From contig JAZLEZ010000014.1 in NCBI GenBank assembly GCA_045615505.1, positions 1 through 20,022 of the forward strand: a DNA stretch of 20,022 nt, read 5' to 3'. Source of the stretch: JAZLEZ01 sp045615505 (GTDB lineage Bacteria > Spirochaetota > Spirochaetia > Sphaerochaetales > Sphaerochaetaceae). A model generated the notes under the pieces. The model was not told the DNA's origin. It saw only the letters and a list, made by a program, of their open reading frames with translations, and did not search any database. Below, piece by piece: positions 14,131 through 20,022 of the stretch (positions are counted from its first letter, which is position 1; the number at the start of each line of letters is the position of its first letter). The translations under genes were made by a program, and so were the position numbers.

Positions 14131-16624
14131 GGAATCTGATTATTCTGTTATATGCCTGAGAAAACTGTCTGTCCTGTGTATAATCCGATATTGATAGAAG
14201 ACTGTATGCTGTATTGTTTATTGCTTCATTGAAGTTTTTGTTTACATGAATGAAAACACCGTGACCTCCGGATACAAGCTCAATATAACCCAGTCGGTTT
14301 TTATATTTTTTCAAAGGTGATAATTTCATCAAAGAATCAAGATACGGTTTAAGTTCATCTATGTTGTTTTCATAAAATACTTTATCCGTTGTTTTAAGAC
14401 ATAGGTCGTTTTTACCGAAATCGAAACATTTTCCGGTACTTAGAACTTCATATAGGCTCTGGTCATAGTTCAGATAATAACCGTTGAATAGAATTGCAGC
14501 ATTGATGTTTTTTGGACGACGGGATGATTTTCTGTAAAGTCTGTACAGTGTTCTTACCTGTTCTGCCGGTATTACGACAAGACTGTGTTTCTTCTTATCT
14601 CCGGAAACAATAACAGGATACTTTTCCCCGAATAACGAGAGTGTTTTTGCAGATTCAAGAGTCTTTGTTTTTTCCACGGTTTTCCTTGCAGTTCTCTTTT
14701 TTTTCAGTGATTCTGCCAGTTTGGGATTTATTTCATCTATCCATTCTTTTTTTAGCGGAGAAACCGAACGGGCATACATTTTTGTTGTCAGTACTATTTC
14801 TCCGGCAACAAGGTATGCAGGAGGATTTCGGAAATATGAAGAACCCGGATGTATATATATTTCATCTGTATTCAATGTGCCGTAAGCGGATGCTTTTTTG
14901 TTAACACAGATGTATTGAATAAGACCCGTACAAATGGGAACTATTGTCTTGTGAAGATAATCAGCTGTGTTTTCCGGTTTCATATCAATAACGGGAATCC
15001 CAAGATTGCGTGTTATTTCACAAAGTTGCTCCGTGACATGGACAATTTCTTCCATACTTTGAAAATCAAGATAGTTGTTGTCACAGAATTTCTGTCTTTC
15101 ATCTTTTCCGTTTATTTCCGAATACTTTCTGTAAAGGAATTGATAACCGATGAAATCTCCGTATTCGGAGCTGAACCTTCTGTGACAGTTTCTTGCCGCA
15201 TCTTCTTCTCCAGCCGGAAGAATAAAAGGTGTTTTACAGGAAAGGAAGCTGATGCAAATTGAAACCGGTTTTATCATATCCGGATTTTGCTGAATTGCAC
15301 TGACTATACATTTTGAATGTCTAGGAAGAAGAGGATAGCCAACCATCAGTTTTCCGGTTTCCGTCAGGTTTCTGTTATTATCTATTGCATTCAGTAGAAG
15401 TAGGGTTTTCTCTCCGCTTTCAAGTGATTTATTATCCGGTTTTGTAATGAATTTAAATGATTTGAAATCCCGTATTCCGAGGTCAACCATCCTGAGTACG
15501 ACTTCCGATAGGTCAGTCCTCAGTATTTCTTCCTGCGTAAACATATCTCTGCTGTTGAATTCTTCTTCAGAATAAAGTCTATAGCATATTCCGTCTGAAG
15601 TTCTGCCTGCTCTTCCGGTGCGTTGCATTGCAGATGATTTGCTGACAGGTTTTGTAATAAGACTTGATGTAAAATCATACTGATTGTAGAAGTTGATTTT
15701 TGCAAGTCCGCTGTCTATTACCGTTTTTATTCCGTCAATAGTAAGAGATGTTTCGGCAATATTTGTTGCAAGTACAACTTTCATTTTTCCGGATTGCGTT
15801 TCATTGAAAACCTGTTCCTGCTCATCTTTATTCATTCTTCCGTAAAGAGGATAGATCTGAAGGTGATTGTAATCACAGTATTCGTAAATGTTTTCAATTG
15901 TATTTTTTATATCAAATTCACCGGGAAGAAAAACAAGAGTGTCTTTATTGTCTTTGTAATTTGTTTTTTTGAACTCTTTCAGACTTACATTAAGAATCTC
16001 ACAGATTGAATGAGCCAAAACATCACTGTCATTTTTAATTTTCAAGGGATAGTACTTGATATCCACATTGAACTGTTTTGCATTTATGCTGATTATAGGT
16101 GCATTGTTGAAAAACTTTGAAAAGATTTTGGTATTGATTGTTGCTGATGAAATAATGATTTTAAGCTCGGGTCGTCTTTGAATCAGTTCTTTCAGCAAAC
16201 CTGAAATGAAATCTATATTGAGACTTCTTTCATGCGCTTCATCTATCATCAATACGCTGTATCTGTTCAAATCAGGATCTGCTTTGATTTCCTGAAGCAA
16301 CATTCCGTCAGTAAGAATTTTAATTCTTGTTGTTTCATCAGTAGTATCGTAGAACCTCATCTTATATGCACAGAAATTATCCGGAATACCGGTTTTACAA
16401 AGCTGTTTTTTTATAAAAGAACATACATTCAGAGTTGCAATTCTTCTCGGTTGGGTAATGCCGATGATTCCGTTTCTGCTGTATCCGGCTTCATGAAGGA
16501 TAAGTGGAATCTGTGTTGTTTTTCCTGAGCCTGTAGGACTTTCTACTATGATTACCTGATTTGATAAAAGAGCATCTAGAATTACAGTTTTTGATTGATA
16601 TACCGGAAGTTGTTTATAATCCAT
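14123..16624 (-). CDS. hrpA: DEAH-box RNA helicase, HrpA type
   Basis: This is an 833-residue NTP-dependent RNA helicase of the DEAH/RHA group. Motifs in order: SPTGSGKTTQ (29-38), TQPRRIA (57-63), DEAH (128-131), SSATIN (159-164), LATNIAETSLTIDG (285-298) and QRTGRAGR (334-341). These are followed by winged-helix, helical-bundle and OB-like regions. The enzyme is much shorter than E. coli HrpA (about 1300 residues). A very basic stretch near residues 630-655 (KKKRTARKTVEKTK) leads into a C-terminal extension of about 170 residues that I cannot assign. HrpA-type helicases act on mRNA or stalled ribosomes, and one is needed for infectivity in Borrelia burgdorferi. The ATG overlaps the hisS stop (TAATG), so the two are probably cotranslated. 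Confidence 0.93.
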   Translation of the reverse strand: MDYKQLPVYQSKTVILDALLSNQVIIVESPTGSGKTTQIPLILHEAGYSRNGIIGITQPRRIATLNVCSFIKKQLCKTGIPDNFCAYKMRFYDTTDETTRIKILTDGMLLQEIKADPDLNRYSVLMIDEAHERSLNIDFISGLLKELIQRRPELKIIISSATINTKIFSKFFNNAPIISINAKQFNVDIKYYPLKIKNDSDVLAHSICEILNVSLKEFKKTNYKDNKDTLVFLPGEFDIKNTIENIYEYCDYNHLQIYPLYGRMNKDEQEQVFNETQSGKMKVVLATNIAETSLTIDGIKTVIDSGLAKINFYNQYDFTSSLITKPVSKSSAMQRTGRAGRTSDGICYRLYSEEEFNSRDMFTQEEILRTDLSEVVLRMVDLGIRDFKSFKFITKPDNKSLESGEKTLLLLNAIDNNRNLTETGKLMVGYPLLPRHSKCIVSAIQQNPDMIKPVSICISFLSCKTPFILPAGEEDAARNCHRRFSSEYGDFIGYQFLYRKYSEINGKDERQKFCDNNYLDFQSMEEIVHVTEQLCEITRNLGIPVIDMKPENTADYLHKTIVPICTGLIQYICVNKKASAYGTLNTDEIYIHPGSSYFRNPPAYLVAGEIVLTTKMYARSVSPLKKEWIDEINPKLAESLKKKRTARKTVEKTKTLESAKTLSLFGEKYPVIVSGDKKKHSLVVIPAEQVRTLYRLYRKSSRRPKNINAAILFNGYYLNYDQSLYEVLSTGKCFDFGKNDLCLKTTDKVFYENNIDELKPYLDSLMKLSPLKKYKNRLGYIELVSGGHGVFIHVNKNFNEAINNTAYSLLSISDYTQDRQFSQAYNRIIRFLD

Positions 16625-17901
16625 TATCCGACAAGTTCCGTCAGTTCTTCAAACGACTTGCATTCAATCATTGTATGTGTTGATATTTCTTTTACTTGAA
16701 AAGAGTTATCATTCTGATTGCAAATAACATATCTGATGCCGTTTGCTTCTGCGTAAGCATACTGTTTCCCGGCATTTTTGTCTCCGATATATACCTCTGT
16801 CTTGATGTTTTTCTGTCTCAGCTTACAAGCAAGATTTTCTGCCCATTTGCCGTTTTCCGAAGTCTTGAGAATCATAACATCTGCAAAATTATTCTGTTTT
16901 ATTATAGGGCTGTCTGTTTCTTCCAGAGCTGCAAGGAGTCTGTCCAGTCCTATACATGAACCTACGCCGGGAAGATTTTCTTTTGTATATAATCCGGCAA
17001 GATTATTGTACCTTCCGCCTGAACAGATTGAACCTATACGCGGATGTTTTTCCAGTACGGTTTCATAGACAATTCCGGTGTAGTAGTCAAGACCTCTTGT
17101 AATGGAAGTATCAAGCACAAATTGTTTTTCTATTCCGCAGCTTTGAATCAATTCATAAAGTTTTGTAAGTCTATCTATTTCCTGTGTGTTTCCGAATTTC
17201 TCAGCTAGAATTCTAAGAGTTTCTTCAAAACTGTTTTTCGGTAAGTTGATAAATTCAAGAACCTGTTTGATTTCTTCATCATTCAGAGAAGCGTCTTTCA
17301 GACATTCAACAACTCCGTCGCTGCCGATTTTTGAAAGTTTGTCTATTGCTCTGAGAATTTCAGCAGATTTATCTGACAGTCCCAGATTCTCAAGAAATCT
17401 GTTCAGAATTCCTCTGTGTGAAATCATTACCTTAAAAGGACCTACATTCATTTCCGACAAACAGGTGTGGATGAGGAGCAGTATTTCGAAATCACTTTCA
17501 GCGTTGTCTGCACCGATTATATCAAAATCACATTGCCAGAATTCTCTGTATCTGCCTTTTTGGGGTTTTTCGCCTCTCCAAACCTTGGCTATATGATACC
17601 TCTTAAACGGAAAAGACAGCTGATTGTAGTTGGCTGCTACAAATCTTGCTAGAGGAACGGTTAAATCAAAGCGCAATGCAACATCTCTTTCACCGTTATC
17701 CTGAAAACGGTACATCTGTTTATCTGTTTCTCCACCGCCTTTTCCCAAAAGTACTTCCGTGTATTCAAGTGCAGGTGTATCAATGGGAACAAATCCGAAA
17801 AGTCTGAATATCTGCTGAACTTTTGAGATAAGATTCTGTCTGATTATTTCCTGTTGAGGAAGGCTGTCTCTGAATCCCTTTAATATTTTAGGTTCTATCA
17901 T
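16624..17901 (-). CDS. hisS: Histidyl-tRNA synthetase
   Basis: A 425-residue class II synthetase that charges tRNA-His. Landmarks: KGFRDSLP at the N-terminus, RFDLTVPLAR (77-86), motif 2 as RGEKPQKGRYREFWQCDFD (109-127), the histidine-specific RGLDYYTGIVYE (269-280), and motif 3 as GVGSCIGLDRLL (312-323). The C-terminal anticodon-binding domain covers about 335-425. AGAGGAC lies just upstream of the ATG with good spacing. It is the first gene of a minus-strand run that continues through hrpA, aroB, the desulfurase and thiI. It is divergent from pcnB across a 55-base gap. Confidence 0.97.
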   Translation of the reverse strand: MIEPKILKGFRDSLPQQEIIRQNLISKVQQIFRLFGFVPIDTPALEYTEVLLGKGGGETDKQMYRFQDNGERDVALRFDLTVPLARFVAANYNQLSFPFKRYHIAKVWRGEKPQKGRYREFWQCDFDIIGADNAESDFEILLLIHTCLSEMNVGPFKVMISHRGILNRFLENLGLSDKSAEILRAIDKLSKIGSDGVVECLKDASLNDEEIKQVLEFINLPKNSFEETLRILAEKFGNTQEIDRLTKLYELIQSCGIEKQFVLDTSITRGLDYYTGIVYETVLEKHPRIGSICSGGRYNNLAGLYTKENLPGVGSCIGLDRLLAALEETDSPIIKQNNFADVMILKTSENGKWAENLACKLRQKNIKTEVYIGDKNAGKQYAYAEANGIRYVICNQNDNSFQVKEISTHTMIECKSFEELTELVG

Positions 17902-17917
17902 AATGTCCTCTTATATT

Positions 17918-17946
17918 GTAAATTCTTAAAATTTATGCAATAACAT
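17918..17946 (-). promoter_or_regulatory. Putative hisS promoter
   Basis: On the minus strand a TACAAT box (5 of 6 of -10) lies 17 bases after a poor TTATTG -35, in the 55-base gap between divergent hisS and pcnB. It would give a leader of only about a dozen bases carrying the AGAGGA ribosome binding site. The gap is the only place where this five-gene run can start, which is the main argument. Confidence 0.3.
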
Positions 17947-17956
17947 TTTATAGTTT

Positions 17957-19045
17957 ATGAAGATCAGATACAAGCAGACGGACTCGGGTCCTATTGAAGT
18001 TGCCAGAGTCTATTCTGCAGATGAGCATAAGATAGATTTAAGACACATTGATAAGAATGCAGTCAGAGTTGTTGAGACACTCTCAAATAGCGGTTTTGAA
18101 GCCTATATCGTGGGCGGTGCAGTGCGTGATCTTCTGCTTGGATTGTTTCCAAAAGACTTTGATGTTGTCACTTCTGCTTCTCCCCGACAGGTTCATCGGA
18201 TATTTCACAATTCCAGAATTATCGGACGCAGGTTTAAAATTGTTCATGTTGTTTTCGGTAATAAAATCATTGAAGTATCAACATTCAGAAGTACTAAAGA
18301 ACATAAAGACAAGTCCGACAATGTTTTCGGTACCATTGAGGAGGATGCAAGCAGAAGAGATTTTTCAATTAACAGTCTTTATTATAATCCTTTTGATGAA
18401 ACAATAATTGATTTCAACAATGCATTTAAAGATTTTAAACAAAAGAAAATCACTTCTCTGATACCTGTAAGCAGAACTTTTATTGAAGATCCTGTAAGAA
18501 TGATCAGGGCCATCAAGTTTTCTGTTACTACTTCTTTCAAGTTGAGGTTTTCAATCAGAAGAGCAATAAGAAACTGTTCGTCACAACTCCTGAAAGTAAG
18601 TAATTCCAGACTTACCGAGGAATTGAATAAGATTCTGGCCTGCGGATTCAGTTCCGGTATCATCAGGGAACTTAATAAGTACAAGATTCTTGTTTATATT
18701 CTTCCCTGTATTTCTGTATATGCAGACGATAAAAGCCTCTATTCCTCATTAGCCGAATTAGATAATAAAGCCGAAACAGCAAAGAATAATAATGTTGAAT
18801 TATCCAAATCGGATATGTATCTTGCACTTGTTTCTCCCTTTATTCTGATAAATGAGGATACTATGACTCCGTATGAAAGTTATAAGGATATTTTCAGGCA
18901 GATTAAAGTTCTTTTAAGTCCGAATACCCCTTCAAATACAGAAGTGGAAGAAGCTGTTTATAAATTTATGAAGAAAAATAAGCTTCGTGTTCCGAAATCA
19001 TCAACAAAGAAAAACACAGCTGTCAATTCTGCTGCCAAAGATTGA
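17957..19045 (+). CDS. pcnB: Poly(A) polymerase / PcnB-type nucleotidyltransferase
   Basis: The 362-residue class II nucleotidyltransferase probably adds A residues to RNA 3' ends, marking them for decay. AYIVGGAVRDLLLG (49-62) and the metal-binding DFD (67-69) form the active site. NVFGTIEEDASRRDFSINS (122-140) with LYYNP, and EDPVRMIRAIKF (177-188), are the forms seen in E. coli-type PcnB. The N-terminal SADEHKIDLRHIDKNAVRVV also resembles the PcnB lead-in. There is no HD domain, in contrast to the cca product at 4375-5733. It is shorter than E. coli PcnB and ends in a lysine-rich tail. The ATG at 17957 has no Shine-Dalgarno and no other in-frame start is close. Its last 23 bases overlap the convergent P-loop gene. 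Confidence 0.88.
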   Translation: MKIRYKQTDSGPIEVARVYSADEHKIDLRHIDKNAVRVVETLSNSGFEAYIVGGAVRDLLLGLFPKDFDVVTSASPRQVHRIFHNSRIIGRRFKIVHVVFGNKIIEVSTFRSTKEHKDKSDNVFGTIEEDASRRDFSINSLYYNPFDETIIDFNNAFKDFKQKKITSLIPVSRTFIEDPVRMIRAIKFSVTTSFKLRFSIRRAIRNCSSQLLKVSNSRLTEELNKILACGFSSGIIRELNKYKILVYILPCISVYADDKSLYSSLAELDNKAETAKNNNVELSKSDMYLALVSPFILINEDTMTPYESYKDIFRQIKVLLSPNTPSNTEVEEAVYKFMKKNKLRVPKSSTKKNTAVNSAAKD

Positions 19046-19847
19046 TTTTCAGTTCGACATTATCAATCAGCAAGCCTCCGTATTTCTCAAGAGAGTCAGA
19101 AATATACTCTTTGAGTTCTGCCTGATTTTCAGATGGTATAGCGGTAGGTGTCCTGAGAATAACCGATAGGTTATAACCTGAGTTATCATTAAAATACTCA
19201 ACTGATTCCACTTTGAATTTATTTCCGTATTCATAAAGACATTGTGCAATCATTTGGCCTATTGCAGGATTGGAAACCTGAACTTTTGCCTGCTGTTTGG
19301 AAAATTCAGGTTTTACAAGTGTGTTTTCACTTTGTTTTTTTCTGAGGAAAAAATTGAAAATCCCTTTTCTGAAAGCAACTTTGATAGAATCATAAACTAT
19401 TGATGAATAAGATCTTGTAACCTGAATAGGAGGGACAGGTATCACATGTCGGCCTTCAGTATATCTTATTCTCATAGCAGTATCGATTTCGTCCTGTGTT
19501 GCTATATCTTCAATGTGGATTATTACGGAAGGTTGTGTAAGCTCGAGCCTTGCGGCTATTTTTGAAACCATTTTTTCGGAAGTCCCCAGTATAAGAATTT
19601 TTCTGATTCTCTCTTTTTTCAGAGCTTCCATAACTGAATTATAATGGTCTATATCATTAAACAATGCAGTTTTGAGAGCTGTGAGGAAGTTTTGATCCTG
19701 TTTTGCACTTTTTCCTGCAAGAATTCTGTCACCTTTTATCAGAAGTCCGTCATCAATAATCAGATGGATACGGTATTTGGAGGCTACATATTGTGCTCTG
19801 AAGCTTTTTCCTGTTCCGCTTCTTCCTATCAATGCATAAGTTTTCAT
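19023..19847 (-). CDS. P-loop protein with possible Asp23-like C-terminal domain
   Basis: The 274-residue protein starts with TYALIGRSGTGKS, whose GRSGTGKS (8-15) is a Walker A motif, so it probably binds a nucleotide. Later landmarks are IIDDGLLI (about 30-37), RKILILGTS (about 84-92), and EGRHVIPVPPIQV (about 130-142), a segment I associate with an uncharacterised P-loop family also found in Firmicutes. The last 80 residues, from NPAIGQMIAQCLYEYG to NVELKINLW, have the alternating pattern of an Asp23/Gls24-like alpha-beta domain; this is a fold impression only. No signal peptide or membrane segment is present. The ATG at 19847 begins right before the P-loop strand; a TTG at 19865 would add six residues. 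The reaction is unknown. Confidence 0.85.
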   Translation of the reverse strand: MKTYALIGRSGTGKSFRAQYVASKYRIHLIIDDGLLIKGDRILAGKSAKQDQNFLTALKTALFNDIDHYNSVMEALKKERIRKILILGTSEKMVSKIAARLELTQPSVIIHIEDIATQDEIDTAMRIRYTEGRHVIPVPPIQVTRSYSSIVYDSIKVAFRKGIFNFFLRKKQSENTLVKPEFSKQQAKVQVSNPAIGQMIAQCLYEYGNKFKVESVEYFNDNSGYNLSVILRTPTAIPSENQAELKEYISDSLEKYGGLLIDNVELKINLWQQN

Positions 19848-19867
19848 AACACTGAATTCTATCAATA

Positions 19868-19895
19868 ATTATTTATTTAATAGAGGAACTTTCAA
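19868..19895 (-). promoter_or_regulatory. Putative promoter of the P-loop gene
   Basis: Minus-strand TTGAAA (19895-19890, 5 of 6), a 16-base spacer and AATAAT (19873-19868, 5 of 6) lie 21 bases before the ATG. The -35 overlaps the left arm of the GGAACTTT inverted repeat. Confidence 0.38.
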
Positions 19896-19922
19896 AACTC
19901 AAATAAGAATGTTCAAAGTTCC
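19885..19922. repeat. Inverted repeat GGAACTTT...AAAGTTCC
   Basis: Perfect 8-bp arms at 19885-19892 and 19915-19922 are separated by 22 bases, upstream of the divergent P-loop gene. The left arm overlaps the predicted -35 of that gene. It could be an operator or a weak hairpin, and chance is possible. Confidence 0.5.
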
Positions 19923-19972
19923 ACAAAATAACAATTGAATTTCCAGTAAACAAATAGGAAAAAAGTCCAAAT

Positions 19973-20011
19973 TTTGTTAAAATTACTTAACAAACTCAAA
20001 AGTTTAACAAA
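19973..20011. repeat. TTTGTTAA/TTAACAAA palindrome plus a third TTAACAAA copy
   Basis: TTTGTTAA (19973-19980) and TTAACAAA (19987-19994) form a perfect palindrome with a 6-base spacer, and a third half-site TTAACAAA lies at 20004-20011, 17 bases further. The third half-site abuts the ribosome binding site of the next gene. This looks like an operator, but the AT-rich context limits certainty. Confidence 0.5.
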
Positions 20012-20017
20012 GGAAGG
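20011..20017 (+). promoter_or_regulatory. Ribosome binding site of a plus-strand gene starting beyond the window
   Basis: AGGAAGG at 20011-20017 is a near-perfect Shine-Dalgarno followed by ACTTT to the window end. No start codon is visible, so it should lie within a few bases outside. The 175 bases from 19848 to 20022 contain no gene. Confidence 0.6.
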
Positions 20018-20022
20018 ACTTT

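Noticed and set aside
14849..15262. 137-residue plus-strand open frame opposite hrpA
   Set aside because: It is antisense to conserved helicase sequence and is a shadow frame.
17186..17596. 136-residue plus-strand open frame opposite hisS
   Set aside because: It mirrors conserved HisRS sequence and has no independent support.
17931..17954. TTAAAA-17-TATAGT as the pcnB promoter
   Set aside because: Only two bases separate the -10 from the ATG, so transcription would begin inside the gene.
1..20022. Mobile elements, CRISPR arrays, phage genes or defence systems
   Set aside because: No transposase, integrase, regularly spaced repeats or unusual gene cargo was seen; base composition looks even by eye.

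Overview
The window looks like a chromosomal core region of an AT-rich spirochaete, most probably a Treponema or close relative. Four observations point there: the KH-domain protein/rimM/trmD/rplS ribosomal block, an isoleucyl-tRNA synthetase of the long eukaryote-like type known from treponemes and borreliae, a small lipoprotein with a relaxed spirochaete-style lipobox, and a PcnB-type polymerase alongside a separate CCA-adding enzyme. This assignment rests on family recognition, not on a database search. No mobile element, prophage, CRISPR array or obvious foreign segment is visible, and nearly every base is coding.

Layout. Bases 1-1744 (+) are a translation operon: the end of a KH-domain RNA-binding protein (khpA-like), rimM, trmD and rplS, closed by an intrinsic terminator. 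Bases 1800-3020 (+) hold yraN, a small zinc-site protein and coaD in overlapping frames. Bases 3087-4252 (+) hold rpmF, acpP and rnc behind a plausible promoter, closed by a bidirectional terminator. The minus strand at 4313-5733 carries a CCA-adding enzyme gene whose last codons and stop lie inside a downstream tRNA-Pro gene. Bases 5838-10697 (+) are ileS, an unknown lipoprotein and trpS in overlapping frames. The minus strand at 10709-17901 reads hisS, hrpA-type helicase, aroB, cysteine desulfurase, thiI, tightly packed. Bases 17957-19045 (+) are pcnB, whose 3' end overlaps a convergent P-loop protein (19023-19847, -). The last 175 bases are an intergenic region with inverted repeats and a ribosome binding site for a plus-strand gene starting just outside the window.

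How the genes fit together. Most products act on RNA, and many on tRNA. TrmD makes m1G37, ThiI with its adjacent desulfurase makes s4U8, the CCA enzyme completes 3' ends, three synthetases charge tRNAs (Ile, Trp, His), RNase III and HrpA process or remodel RNA, PcnB probably adenylates RNA, and RimM matures the 30S subunit. The tRNA-Pro in the window shows candidate target sites for several of these enzymes: G36-G37 for TrmD, U8 for ThiI, and no encoded CCA.

The most unusual signals are the cca/tRNA-Pro overlap, in which tRNA maturation should remove the stop codon from the cca mRNA, and the rare A34 (AGG) proline anticodon. I did not find a clear new multi-gene defence or metabolic system here.
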